Assembly (NCBI RefSeq): GCF_900105885.1
Contig: NZ_LT629780.1
Location: 2,666,001 to 2,730,000 of the forward strand
Source of the DNA: Pseudomonas guangdongensis
GTDB taxonomy: Bacteria; Pseudomonadota; Gammaproteobacteria; Pseudomonadales; Pseudomonadaceae
DNA: 64,000 nt
Direction of reading: 5' to 3'
The number at the start of each line of letters is the position of its first letter. The stretch's first letter is position 1. Under the pieces are notes generated by a model. The model was given only the letters and a program-made list of their open reading frames with translations, had not been told where the DNA came from and did not search any database. Positions 1 through 10,422 of the stretch are shown in pieces. The position numbers and the translations under genes were made by a program.

Positions 1-1511
<1,511 letters not shown>

Positions 1512-1682
1512 GCGCGGCTCCGGTTGTGCAGGTTCGGCCTGTGCAGGATAGCCCTCCGGCCATGCCCGGGCTTCGCTGCGCGGCTGCGCCATGGGGGAGA
1601 AGAGAGGCGATGCACCGTTCTGCATGGGGTGCGAACAGGCAACTCGCTGCTCGGCAAGGTGGCTCATCTACAGCCGTTGTTT

Positions 1683-1713
1683 AACATAATGTATTTGATA
1701 AGTGCATTCGCAA
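1683..1713 (-). promoter_or_regulatory. possible promoter for ftsH
   Basis: This AT-rich patch lies in the 293-bp gap between capA and ftsH. Read on the minus strand it offers TTGCGA (1713-1708) and TATGTT (1688-1683), 19 bases apart. The spacing is long and no heat-shock (sigma-32) consensus is evident, so this is a weak call. Confidence 0.25.
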
Positions 1714-1804
1714 CCCCCTACCGTGCACCGGATTAACAGTGCGGGGAGGAGGCGGCGGGAGCGAGCGATGGCGTGCCGTACCCACAGCTTTTCGAGCAGG
1801 TTCG

Positions 1805-2923
1805 TCAGGGTTGCGCGCTCTGCCAGTCCAGACGCAGGTTGCCGTCCTGCACATGCACCGTGCAGCCGAGCGGGGCGCATTCGCGCAGCAGGGTCTCGTA
1901 CAGCCAGTGCCGGTCGAGATCCGCGGCCTGCTCGATGCGCAGGCGGTGCAGACGGGTGGGCACCATCTCCAGGTCGAGCAGGCGCCCATCGTCGCCCAGT
2001 GCGGCGAAGTACAGCAGCCCCAGTTCGCCACGAAACACGCCATGGCTCTCGATGCCCTCGTAGTCGTTGAGGCGGTCGCCGCAGCCATAGAGGATCAGCC
2101 GCTGGCGGTAGACCTCGATGCCCTTGATGTGGTGCGAGGAGTGGCCATGGATCAGATCGACGCCGGCCCGGTCGATCAACGCATGGGCGAAGGCGCGCTG
2201 TTCTTCGGGGATGGCGAAGCTCCAGTTGTCGCCCCAGTGCAGCGAAACCAGCACCCGGTCGCCGGCGCGGCGCTGCTGGCCGATCAGCGCCGCGACCCGC
2301 CCCAGGCTGCGCGGCGACAGGTCGTCCAGGCGCGCCACGCCCGGCTGATGGGCAGCCGCGGCCCAGTGCGGGGGAATGCCGCTGTCCGGCAGACCGAAGG
2401 CGAACACCAGCAGGCGCCGGCCATCCGGCAGCGGCAGCACGGCCGGCGCCTGGGCCTGCTGCAGATCGAGACCGGCGCCGGCCCAGGGCAGGTCGTGGGC
2501 GCGCAGGGTGTCCAGGGTATCGCGCAGGCCGGTTTCGCCCCAGTCCAGCACATGGTTGTTGGCCAGCACGCAGCAGTTGATGCCGGCGGCCTGCAGCAGC
2601 GGGAAGTTTTCCGGACTCATGCGGTAGTTGATGCCCTTGGGCTCGGGGCGGCCGTGGCGGGTCAGGGCGGTTTCCAGATTGATCAGGCGGACCTGCGGCC
2701 GGCGGCGGCGGATCTCGGCCAGGGCATCGCCCCAGGGGTAGGCGAAGTCCACCGGCCGCTCGATGACGGCGCAACGCCGCTCGGCGAGGGCTACATAGTC
2801 GTTGGCATCGTGGACGAAATCTTCGTACAGCCGCGGATCGCCGGGGTGCGGGAGGATCTGGTCGATGCCGCGGGCCGGCATGAAGTCGCCGAGCAGGAAC
2901 AGGCTGAGCGGGGCGCTGGCCAT
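1805..2923 (-). CDS. CapA-family metallophosphatase-like protein
   Basis: A 372-residue protein of the CapA/PgsA family (calcineurin-like fold, named after poly-gamma-glutamate capsule synthesis). Visible family motifs are LFLLGDFMPAR at the N-terminus, INLETALT near 80, CVLANNHVLDWG near 115, VSLHWGDNW near 205 and IHGHSSHHIKG near 235; these carry the Asp, Asn and His residues expected to bind metal. No signal peptide is seen, so it may be cytosolic. A GTG nine bases upstream (2932) is in frame, but AAGGTGG lies six bases before the ATG at 2923, which I prefer. No capsule synthesis partners (CapB, CapC) are nearby, so poly-gamma-glutamate synthesis is not supported; the substrate is unknown. 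It lies about 190 bases after the P-ATPase on the same strand. Confidence 0.85.
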   Translation of the reverse strand: MASAPLSLFLLGDFMPARGIDQILPHPGDPRLYEDFVHDANDYVALAERRCAVIERPVDFAYPWGDALAEIRRRRPQVRLINLETALTRHGRPEPKGINYRMSPENFPLLQAAGINCCVLANNHVLDWGETGLRDTLDTLRAHDLPWAGAGLDLQQAQAPAVLPLPDGRRLLVFAFGLPDSGIPPHWAAAAHQPGVARLDDLSPRSLGRVAALIGQQRRAGDRVLVSLHWGDNWSFAIPEEQRAFAHALIDRAGVDLIHGHSSHHIKGIEVYRQRLILYGCGDRLNDYEGIESHGVFRGELGLLYFAALGDDGRLLDLEMVPTRLHRLRIEQAADLDRHWLYETLLRECAPLGCTVHVQDGNLRLDWQSAQP

Positions 2924-3113
2924 GGAGTCCACCTTGCGGCGCCGGTCGCGCCGCGGGTTGCCGGAGGGTCGTGGTCGTCCCTGGCGTTATGGGCGCTTGT
3001 CCTCGTCCCTTGCATCCCCGGTGGCAGTTCGAGATGCACGGCGCGTACTCACATCCAGAGTAAAGATCACCGCAGCCCGTCGCGGAGCGGAACCCGCCGG
3101 CCGGTTCTGTGCC

Positions 3114-5714
3114 CTACAGGCGGCGCGGCGGCACCTGGCCACGCTGGCGACGGGCGCGGCCGCCGGGGTGCTGGTGGTGACGGTAGAAAACCCGTTTGAA
3201 CAGCTCGGAGCTGCCGGCATACAGCAGGGAAATACCGAGTAGCGCCAGCAGCAATGTCGGTGGCAGCGGCACCAGGCCGAACCAGGTCGCCAGCGGGCTG
3301 TAGGGCAGGGCGAGGGTAACGGCGATGACGGCCAGCGAACTGCCCAGCAGCAACCGGCCGGGCCGGCTGCGCCAGCAGGGCTTCCAGGTGCGCACCACGA
3401 AGATGATCAGCACCTCGGTGAGCAGCGATTCGACGAACCAGCCGGTCCGGAACAGTTCGGCCACCTCGCCGGCGAACCACAGCAGCACGGCGAAGGTGAG
3501 CAGGTCGAACAGCGAGCTGACCAGGCCGAAGCCGATCATGAAGTCGCGCACCATGCGCAGGTCCCAGCGGTGCGGCATGCGCTGCCACTCGCGGTCGACG
3601 CGATCGTTGGCGATGCCCACGGCGGGAATGTCGGAGAGAAAGTTGTTGAGCAGGATCTGCTTGGCCAGCAGCGGGAGGAAGGGCAGAAACAGCGAAGCCA
3701 CGGCCATGCTCAGCATGTTGCCGAAATTGGCGCTGGTGGTGATGAAGATGTACTTGAGGGTATTGGCGAAGGTCTGCCGGCCTTCGTCGATGCCCTGGCG
3801 CAGCAGGTCGAGGTCGTGCTTGAGCAGCACGAAGTCGGCGGCTTCCTTGGCCACATCCACCGCATTGTCGACGGAGATGCCGACATCGGCGCAATGCAGG
3901 GCCGGTGCGTCGTTGATGCCGTCGCCGAGGAAACCGACCACGTGGCCGGTCTTCTGCAAGGCGAGGATGATGCGCTCCTTCTGGTTCGGATCGACCTCGG
4001 CGAACAGTGCCATCCGCGGCGCCAGGTTGAGCAGGGCCTCGTCCTTCATCTGCGCCAGTTCGCTGCCGGTGACCACGCGCTCTACGGCGATGCCCACCGC
4101 TTCGGCGACATGCTGCGCCACCAGACGGTTGTCGCCAGTGATCACCTTGACCTGCACGCCCAGCTCATGCAGCGCGGCGAGGGTCTGTTGCACGCCGGGC
4201 TCCGGTGGATCGAAAAACAGCAGGAAGCCGACGAAGGTCATGCCGTGCTCTTCGGCCTTGTCCGCCTCGGCGGCTAGCGTCTTGCGCGCCAGCCCCAGCA
4301 CCCGATAGCCCGCGCCGCTCCAGCGGGCATAGCGCTCGCGGATGGCAGCCAGCGTACTGGCGTCGAGCGGGGTTTCCCGGGTGCCGTCGGATACCCAGGT
4401 GCACACCTCGAGTACCGTTTCCAGAGCGCCCTTGGTGAGGGTCTGCGGATAGGCGGCGTCCGGCTGGCGAACCAGCACGCTGAGGCGCTTGCGGGTGAAG
4501 TCGTAGGGAATCTCGTCGAGCTTGCGGCAGTCGTCGGCTTGCTGCGCCGCCGCGACGATGGCTTCGTCCAGCGGATTGCGCAGGCCGGTCTGCAGGTGAG
4601 CATTCAGCCAGGCCATGCGCAGCACGGCGGACGAGGGCTGGCCGTCGATGTCCAGCGCACCGTCCAGGCACACCACGCCGCGGGTCAGGGTGCCGGTCTT
4701 GTCGGTACACAGCACGTTCATCGCGCCCAGGTTCTCGATGGCATTGAGGTGGCGCACGATCACCCCGGCCCGGGACATGCGCTGCGCGCCACGGGCCAGG
4801 GTGATGCCGAGGATCGCCGGCAGCAGCTCCGGCGACAGTCCCACCGCCAGTGCCACGGTGAACAGCAGGGTGTCGAGGGTCGGGCGCTGCAGCAGGATGT
4901 TGGCGCCCAGCACCAGCACGGTGATCACCAGCATGACCCGCAGCAGCAACGTGCCGAAGTGCCGCAGGCCGCGTTCGAACTCGGTTTCCGGCGGACGCAG
5001 GGCCAGGGTCGCGGAGAGATGCCCGAACTCGCTGTCGGCAGCAGCCCTGACCACCAGCAGGGTTGCGCTGCCGCTGCGCAGCGAGGAGCCCATGAACAGG
5101 CAGTTGCTGCGCTCGGCCAGTGCCGCATGGACGGGCACCGTGCCCGGCTGCTTCTCGACGGGGAAGGTTTCCCCGGTCAGCAGGCCCTGGCTGGCGAAGC
5201 AGCCCCGAGCGTCCAGCAGGACGCCATCGGCGGGGATCAGGCTGCCGGCCGACAGTTCGACGACATCGCCCGGCACCACCTCGCTGGCGGGTATCTCCTG
5301 CACCTGCCCGCCACGGCGTACTCGCGCCTTCACGGCGATGCGTCGGCGCAACTGCTCGATGGCCTGCGAGGCGCGGTGCTCGTACCAGGCGCCAAGCAGC
5401 GCACTGCAGGCCACGATGATCAGAATGATCAACGCCTCCAGCCAGTCCTGCACCAGCAGCGCGATACAGGCACCGAAAATCAGGATCAGCACCAGCGGGC
5501 TGCGCAGCTGCTCGAACAGCAGTCGCACAAAGCCACGTCGTGCAGGCGACGGCATCTTGGCGCAAGCCAGTCGCTGGGCCGCGAGGGCCGGTTCGAGGCC
5601 CTGGGGAGAACTGCCCAGTTCGAGCAAAAGGTCGCTGGCCGGACGACTCCAGTAAGCGGCAGGATCGGCCGGCGAGAGCGGGTCCTGCGGGTGGGGCGGG
5701 AAGGGCGCAGGCAT
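3114..5714 (-). CDS. mgtA: MgtA/MgtB-type magnesium-translocating P-type ATPase
   Basis: An 866-residue P3-type ATPase of the inner membrane, expected to import Mg2+ on ATP hydrolysis. It shows the phosphorylation motif DKTGTLT near residue 338, KGALETVLEVC in the nucleotide domain, TGDN, and the hinge GDGINDAPAL, with two membrane-helix pairs before the phosphorylation domain and a C-terminal helix bundle. The actuator loop reads TGET where the family normally has TGES. Length is close to E. coli MgtA (898). A TTG start at 5732 is possible, but the ATG at 5714 matches family N-termini better. The gene begins right after the hsp20 terminator, so it needs its own promoter or readthrough. No long Mg2+-sensing leader fits in the 55-base gap. 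Confidence 0.9.
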   Translation of the reverse strand: MPAPFPPHPQDPLSPADPAAYWSRPASDLLLELGSSPQGLEPALAAQRLACAKMPSPARRGFVRLLFEQLRSPLVLILIFGACIALLVQDWLEALIILIIVACSALLGAWYEHRASQAIEQLRRRIAVKARVRRGGQVQEIPASEVVPGDVVELSAGSLIPADGVLLDARGCFASQGLLTGETFPVEKQPGTVPVHAALAERSNCLFMGSSLRSGSATLLVVRAAADSEFGHLSATLALRPPETEFERGLRHFGTLLLRVMLVITVLVLGANILLQRPTLDTLLFTVALAVGLSPELLPAILGITLARGAQRMSRAGVIVRHLNAIENLGAMNVLCTDKTGTLTRGVVCLDGALDIDGQPSSAVLRMAWLNAHLQTGLRNPLDEAIVAAAQQADDCRKLDEIPYDFTRKRLSVLVRQPDAAYPQTLTKGALETVLEVCTWVSDGTRETPLDASTLAAIRERYARWSGAGYRVLGLARKTLAAEADKAEEHGMTFVGFLLFFDPPEPGVQQTLAALHELGVQVKVITGDNRLVAQHVAEAVGIAVERVVTGSELAQMKDEALLNLAPRMALFAEVDPNQKERIILALQKTGHVVGFLGDGINDAPALHCADVGISVDNAVDVAKEAADFVLLKHDLDLLRQGIDEGRQTFANTLKYIFITTSANFGNMLSMAVASLFLPFLPLLAKQILLNNFLSDIPAVGIANDRVDREWQRMPHRWDLRMVRDFMIGFGLVSSLFDLLTFAVLLWFAGEVAELFRTGWFVESLLTEVLIIFVVRTWKPCWRSRPGRLLLGSSLAVIAVTLALPYSPLATWFGLVPLPPTLLLALLGISLLYAGSSELFKRVFYRHHQHPGGRARRQRGQVPPRRL

Positions 5715-5737
5715 GGAATGCCCCAGGGCCAAGGAGA

Positions 5738-5759
5738 AAGCCCCGCAGCGGCGGGGCTT
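5738..5759 (-). terminator. Rho-independent terminator after hsp20
   Basis: A perfect 9-bp stem (AAGCCCCGC / GCGGGGCTT) with a 4-base loop begins ten bases after the hsp20 stop and is followed, on the minus strand, by TTTCT. It separates hsp20 from the P-ATPase. Confidence 0.75.
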
Positions 5760-5768
5760 GCGGATCGG

Positions 5769-6281
5769 TCAGCGCGGTTTGATATCGATGGTCTTTTCCG
5801 CCTTTGCCGCTTCAGGCTTCTTCGGCAGTGTGACGGTCAGCAGTCCGTTGCCGAAGTGGGCCTCGATCTTCTCCGCATCGACCCCCTCGGGCAGGCTGAA
5901 ACTGCGCTGGAAGGCGCCGTAGTGCCGCTCTGACAGGTAGTAGTCCTTCTTGCGCTCCTCGCGCTCGTCCTTCTTTTCCCCCTTGAGGGTGAGGATGCCG
6001 TTGTTCAGCTTGATTTCGAGGCACTTCTCGTCCATGCCCGGCAGCTCGGCCGTCAGCTCGTAGGCGCCGTCCTTCTCGACGATATCCACGGCCGGCATGC
6101 CGCTGATGGTCAGCTCGCGCTTCCAGAACGGCTCCACGTCGAGGCTGCTGCGAGCGAAGGGGAAATGCCGTAGATCGAAGTCCTCGAACAGGCGGTCGAC
6201 CTGACGGCGCAGGCTTTCGAGCGGGTGAGGGCGCTTCTCGGTCTTGTCGGATTCCACGGGAATCTTGTTGTCGGTTGCCAT
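5769..6281 (-). CDS. Hsp20/alpha-crystallin small heat-shock protein
   Basis: A 170-residue ATP-independent holdase that binds unfolding proteins. The alpha-crystallin domain runs from about residue 55 to 150: it starts around PAVDIVEKDGAYEL, has the core AELPGMDE, and ends with the LTVTLPKK strand typical of the family. The N-terminal arm includes a VDRLFEDF segment like other class A bacterial sHSPs. The C-terminal tail has no clear IXI motif; DIKPR is the closest. Its own terminator lies downstream and an Anr-like box lies about 70 bases upstream of the ATG, suggesting low-oxygen control by the Fnr-type regulator encoded next door. Confidence 0.93.
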   Translation of the reverse strand: MATDNKIPVESDKTEKRPHPLESLRRQVDRLFEDFDLRHFPFARSSLDVEPFWKRELTISGMPAVDIVEKDGAYELTAELPGMDEKCLEIKLNNGILTLKGEKKDEREERKKDYYLSERHYGAFQRSFSLPEGVDAEKIEAHFGNGLLTVTLPKKPEAAKAEKTIDIKPR

Positions 6282-6350
6282 CGCACATTCCTCCAGTGTG
6301 CCCCGCGACGGGGCCTGACGTTCATGTTCGCTGGCGGAAAAACCATCGCC

Positions 6351-6364
6351 TTGACTTTTATCAA
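6351..6364. promoter_or_regulatory. Anr/Fnr-type box upstream of hsp20
   Basis: TTGACTTTTATCAA matches the Fnr/Anr consensus TTGAT-N4-ATCAA with a single mismatch. Its centre is about 76 bases before the hsp20 ATG, which allows a class II activated promoter with a start near 6316. The gene for an Fnr-type regulator ends about 100 bases away. Binding is inferred. Confidence 0.6.
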
Positions 6365-6461
6365 GCCGAAACTGAGTGATGTCATAAACGGGCGATATCT
6401 CTGATTAAACATAATAAAGCTGAATGGCCAACCCTGTCGAAATCCGCACTCCGAAAAGTTA

Positions 6462-7232
6462 TCAGCCTTGGGGAATGTCCTTGAGCTGCAACGGGGAAAG
6501 CAGCCCAAGGTGCTTCAGCCGCACTTCGCGGCCATCGATATCCAGCAGGCCGTTGCGCTTGTAGCGGGCCAGCAGGCGACTGACCGTCTCGCTGGTCAAG
6601 CCCAGGTAATTGGCGATCTCGCAGCGGCTCATCGGCAGGATGAAGTGTCGCGCGGACAACCCGCGCCGGCCGAAGCGGCCGGCCAGGTCGAGGAGAAAAC
6701 CGGCCAGACGCTCCTCGCCGGTGCAACGAAGCAGCCCCAGCCGTCGCTGATCGGCCTGGATTTCCTCGCTCATCACCCGCAGCAGTTCACCGCGCAACTG
6801 CGGCAGGCTGCCGGCCAGCGTTTCCAGGCGGGTCAGGGGAATGCTGCACAGCATGCTGGTCTCCAGCGCCACGGCAAAGCCCGGATGGCTGTGGCGGCCC
6901 AGCGCATCGAGGCCGAGCAGTTCGCCCGGCAGATGGAAGCCGGTAATCTGCTCGTTGCCGTCGCTGCTCAGCAGATAGGTTTTCAGCGTACCGCTGCGCA
7001 CCGCATACAGGCTCGCCTGAGGATCGTCGGCCCGGTACAGGTGTTCGCCGCGCTGCAGCGGGCGACTGCGCTGGATGATCGCCTCCAGCGCCGCCAGCTC
7101 CCGACAGCCCAGGTTGAGCGGAAAGCAGTGCGCACGCACTCGGCAGGCCTGGCAATGCATGGCGGTGACCGGTCGCAGAGGCAAACCATGGCGGGCGCAT
7201 CGATCCGGCATGCGGAACTCCTGTGACGGCAT
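6462..7232 (-). CDS. Fnr/Anr-family oxygen-responsive transcription regulator
   Basis: A 256-residue Crp/Fnr-family protein. The N-terminus has Cys12, Cys27, Cys30 and Cys36 (CxxC then CxxxxxC), and a further Cys lies in SMLCSIPL near 150; this is the ligand pattern of an O2-sensitive [4Fe-4S] cluster as in Fnr/Anr. A cyclic-nucleotide-type beta barrel follows, then a helix-turn-helix EIANYLGLTSETVSRLL whose recognition helix has the E-x-x-S-R residues that read TTGAT half-sites. It may be the main Anr or a paralogue (Dnr-type proteins lack the cysteines). Its likely local target is the Anr-like box before hsp20. It is transcribed toward hsp20 with about 180 bases between them. Confidence 0.9.
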   Translation of the reverse strand: MPSQEFRMPDRCARHGLPLRPVTAMHCQACRVRAHCFPLNLGCRELAALEAIIQRSRPLQRGEHLYRADDPQASLYAVRSGTLKTYLLSSDGNEQITGFHLPGELLGLDALGRHSHPGFAVALETSMLCSIPLTRLETLAGSLPQLRGELLRVMSEEIQADQRRLGLLRCTGEERLAGFLLDLAGRFGRRGLSARHFILPMSRCEIANYLGLTSETVSRLLARYKRNGLLDIDGREVRLKHLGLLSPLQLKDIPQG

Positions 7233-7356
7233 ACGGGCGGTGAGAAAAGTCTAGGTCATGCGTGGCATGGGTAAGGCCTGCAGCGGTTGCCGGGCATGTG
7301 CTTGCTCGACCGCCTGGAGGACTCGCGCCGCGTTGCGCGCGGGCCTGGCTCCGCAC

Positions 7357-8259
7357 TCAATAGACGTCTGAGGCCTGCATCGCCCAGAGATGCGCGCCGA
7401 CCAGCGCGCGCCAGGGCGAGAACTCCGCCAGCCAGGCCCGCGCCTGCGCCTCGCTGACTTGCTCCGGCTGGCCGAGTAGCGCCTGCAGCCCGCGGCGCAC
7501 GGCGGCATCGCCATGCAGCGAGCCATCCAGCCAGCCGAAACCGCGCAGCAGCGCGTAGTTGACTGTCCAGGGGCCGATGCCGCGCAGCGCCTCGAGCTGC
7601 GTCCGGATCTCCTCGACCGGGAGCGTGCGCATCCAGTCGTCGAGGGGCAAGCGACCCTCCATCACCCCTCTGGCGAGGGCCAGCAGGGCGCCGGCCTTGG
7701 TTGCCGAGAAGCCGGCCCGGCGCAGGGTCGCTTCGCTCAGCCCGGCGACCTGGGGAGCCTGCGGGTAGCACAGCAGGCCGCCGGAATGGCGCACGTTCGC
7801 CGCCATCACCAGCTTGCGACGAAGGGCGACGGCGGCGCCGACGCTGATCTGCTGGCCGGTGATCGCCCAGGTCAGCGCCTCGAACGGGGTCGCGGTGAGC
7901 GGTACGCGCAGGCCGGCCTGCCGGGCGAGCAGGGGGCCGAGTTGGGGATGGCGGCGGTGGCGCTGTTCGAAGGCTTCCACCTCCTGCTCCAGGCCGAGCA
8001 TGCGGCGGACCATGGCCTCGAAGGCTGGCTGTCCGGCCTCCGCCACTGCGCCGTCGACGGACAGGCACGCCTGTGCCCGGCCGCGGTGGAATTCGATGGA
8101 CAGGCAGGCCGCGGCATCGCCCCAGACGAGGCCCTTGTGCAGCGCGGCCGCATCGACCCGTTCGGCGATGGCCTGCGGGTCGCGGCGATGGAAGGCCAGG
8201 ATATCCTGGGGACGGAAGGTGGCGCCCAGCGCCATGGCGCAGGAAAGCTTGGTGGTCAC
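7357..8259 (-). CDS. alkA: DNA-3-methyladenine glycosylase II (AlkA)
   Basis: A 300-residue base-excision enzyme that removes alkylated purines from DNA. It has the AlkA N-terminal domain (about 1-120) followed by a helix-hairpin-helix-GPD domain: the HhH is LRGIGPWTVNYAL near 220 and the catalytic Asp is in GSLHGDAAV near 245. It overlaps the upstream ada stop by four bases (ATGA on the minus strand), so the two are translationally coupled in an adaptive-response operon. Its family size is about 282-300 residues. Confidence 0.93.
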   Translation of the reverse strand: MTTKLSCAMALGATFRPQDILAFHRRDPQAIAERVDAAALHKGLVWGDAAACLSIEFHRGRAQACLSVDGAVAEAGQPAFEAMVRRMLGLEQEVEAFEQRHRRHPQLGPLLARQAGLRVPLTATPFEALTWAITGQQISVGAAVALRRKLVMAANVRHSGGLLCYPQAPQVAGLSEATLRRAGFSATKAGALLALARGVMEGRLPLDDWMRTLPVEEIRTQLEALRGIGPWTVNYALLRGFGWLDGSLHGDAAVRRGLQALLGQPEQVSEAQARAWLAEFSPWRALVGAHLWAMQASDVY

Positions 8260-9329
8260 GGCGTGGCCTCCCGTTCGAGCAGCGCCCGCTTGCGCTCAAC
8301 CCCCCAGCGATAGCCGGAAAGTCCGCCGTCGCTGCGCACCACCCGATGGCAGGGAATCGCCACGGCCAGCGCGTTGGCCGCGCAGGCGCCCGCCACGGCG
8401 CGCACGGCCTTGGGCGCACCGATGCGCTGGGCGATTTCCGCATAGCTCGCCGTGGTGCCGGCCGGGATTTCCCGCAGTGCCTGCCAGACGCGCTGCTGGA
8501 AGGCGGTGCCGCGCACGTCGAGGGGCAGGTCGATTCCGCGCCCGGGCATTTCCACGAAGCCGACGACCGTGGCCACCAGTTGCTCGAAGGCGGCATCCGC
8601 GCCGATCAGCTCGGCCTTGGGGAAGCGGTCCTGGAGGTCGCGGACCAGGGCATCGGGATCGTCGCCGAGCAGGATGGCGCAGACGCCGCGTTCGCTGGCG
8701 GCGATCAGGATCGAGCCCAGCGAGCACTCGCCCACCGCGAAGCGGATGACCGCCCGGTTGCCGCCGTCGCGGAAGCTCCCGGGAGGCATGCCCAGCAGGT
8801 GCGCCGACTCCTGATAGAAGCGGCCGGACGAGTTGTAGCCGGCCGCGTAGATCGCATCGGTGATCCTGCCGCCGCCGCCCAGCGTCGTGCGGACCTTGCG
8901 GGCGCGGAGTTCCGCCGCGTAGGCCCTCGGCGTCACGCCGGTGACCGCCTTGAACAGGCGATGCAGATGGGAGGTGCTCATCCCGGCGCCACGCGCCAGC
9001 TCTGCCAGGCTAGGCGGCGTGTCCGCGGCCTCGATCTGCCGGCACAACATGGCTACCAGGGCAGCCTGCCGCTCGGCGAGTGGAGGCTGGTCGGGACGGC
9101 AGCGCTTGCACGGGCGGAATCCCGCCTGTTCGGCGGCGGCGGCCGAAGCGAAGAAGCGGACGTTCTCCGGTCGCGGCGTGCGCGCGCCGCACGAGGGGCG
9201 GCAGTAGACACCCGTGGTCCGCACCGCATAGCAGAAACGGCCATCGGCGAGCGGGTCGCGGGCGACCACCCGGGTCCAGCGCGGATCGGCCAGGGTCGTG
9301 GCGGCAGATTGTTCGGTTGACTTGGACAT
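8256..9329 (-). CDS. ada: Ada: methyltransferase and adaptive-response regulator
   Basis: A 357-residue bifunctional protein. The N-terminal zinc domain contains YCRPSCGAR and PCKRCRPD; the first Cys of that region accepts methyl groups from phosphotriesters and turns the protein into an activator. An AraC-type helix-turn-helix follows (about 90-180, with SLAELARGAGMSTSHLHRLF). The C-terminal O6-methylguanine methyltransferase domain has the acceptor Cys in IPCHRVV near 325. All three functional parts are intact. It is the first gene of the ada-alkA operon and is expected to activate its own promoter in the roughly 190-base gap upstream, where I could not place a clear Ada box. Confidence 0.95.
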   Translation of the reverse strand: MSKSTEQSAATTLADPRWTRVVARDPLADGRFCYAVRTTGVYCRPSCGARTPRPENVRFFASAAAAEQAGFRPCKRCRPDQPPLAERQAALVAMLCRQIEAADTPPSLAELARGAGMSTSHLHRLFKAVTGVTPRAYAAELRARKVRTTLGGGGRITDAIYAAGYNSSGRFYQESAHLLGMPPGSFRDGGNRAVIRFAVGECSLGSILIAASERGVCAILLGDDPDALVRDLQDRFPKAELIGADAAFEQLVATVVGFVEMPGRGIDLPLDVRGTAFQQRVWQALREIPAGTTASYAEIAQRIGAPKAVRAVAGACAANALAVAIPCHRVVRSDGGLSGYRWGVERKRALLEREATP

Positions 9330-9519
9330 GTCCGGAGTATCCCACGAGTTCGACGCCGCCTACTGTAGAGCTGGCAGGAGTCGGACACACTCCGGGTCTT
9401 GCTTTCGAATTCGCTGCCCGCAAAAGAGCATTTCGCAAGGAGGAGCAGGGGAGAGGCGAACCATTCCGGGAAGAGCGGACGGAACGCGGATGAACCCAGA
9501 CCTGCGAATACGGCTTGCC

Positions 9520-10422
9520 TCAGGCCGAAACAATCCTGTTCTTACCCCCGTGTTTGGCCTCGTACAGCGCTTGATCGGCGCGTTTTATCGTGTCTTCGTA
9601 TGAGCGATCTTCCGGGATCATGGTCGTCACCCCCATACTCGCCGTGACAGCAATGCCGTCCACCGAGAACTTACCGAGTTCTTCCCTGAAAAGATCATGT
9701 ATACGCCTGGCGAACTGCATTGCCTGTTCATGTCCGGTATTGGGCAGGGCGACTACAAACTCATCGCCACCAAAACGGCAGGCGCAATCGGTCTTGCGAA
9801 GTGCCGAGCGACAAATGTTGGCTACCGCCTGGATCGCCTCATCGCCAACGTGATGACCCTGGCTGTCATTGATTTTCTTGAGGTTGTCAAGATCGAACAT
9901 CAAGATGCAGGTCGGTACCGAATACCGAACGTATGACTCGTAGTGCAGCGTCAGGTCATGTTCCAGTTTTCTCCGGTTGAAAAGGCCTGTCAGCTGATCG
10001 GTATCGCTTAGCTCCCGCAGCCTGACCTCCAGGTCGTGCCGCTCCGAGATATTGCTTGCGACCCAGAGCACGACGTCCTCGTCGTCCACAGCAAAACTCA
10101 GGGCCTGGATGCGTCCCTCGAACCAGATCGGCTTTTCGGGTCCCTCATCGGGCAAACCCTTCACATCCTTGTTGCTCAGTTCGTATTCCTCGACGAGCAG
10201 TTTCCGGGACGCCAGCGCCCAATCGATCTGTTCGAGAAACCAGTTGGCTTTTTCAGGCTTGATCAAGTCCGAAAGATACAGGCCAACCAGGCCGGAGCCG
10301 TCGTGGTAATAGCGCTTGTCACGGCCACCAAACACCGCAACATATTTGCCAGTGCGGGACAGGATAAAGGCGGGATCCGGCAAAGCATCAAGAATTGATT
10401 TCATCTGCTCGACGTTGACCAT
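9520..10422 (-). CDS. PAS-GGDEF diguanylate cyclase
   Basis: A 300-residue cytosolic protein expected to make cyclic di-GMP from two GTP. An N-terminal PAS domain (about 1-135, beginning ILDALPDPAFILS) precedes a GGDEF domain (about 140-300). The active-site motif is intact (CRFGGDEFVVAL) and an RxxD inhibitory site (RKTD) lies five residues before it, so product feedback is likely. No membrane helix is seen. Its base composition is clearly less GC-rich than the neighbours, and it lies beside an integrase remnant and an integrase, so it may have arrived by transfer. The PAS ligand is unknown. Confidence 0.9.
   Translation of the reverse strand: MVNVEQMKSILDALPDPAFILSRTGKYVAVFGGRDKRYYHDGSGLVGLYLSDLIKPEKANWFLEQIDWALASRKLLVEEYELSNKDVKGLPDEGPEKPIWFEGRIQALSFAVDDEDVVLWVASNISERHDLEVRLRELSDTDQLTGLFNRRKLEHDLTLHYESYVRYSVPTCILMFDLDNLKKINDSQGHHVGDEAIQAVANICRSALRKTDCACRFGGDEFVVALPNTGHEQAMQFARRIHDLFREELGKFSVDGIAVTASMGVTTMIPEDRSYEDTIKRADQALYEAKHGGKNRIVSA

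Noticed and set aside
6300..6320. CCCCGCGACGGGG hairpin as a terminator or thermosensor for hsp20
   Set aside because: The short GC stem lies in the 5' leader but does not cover the ribosome site, so an RNA thermometer is not supported.
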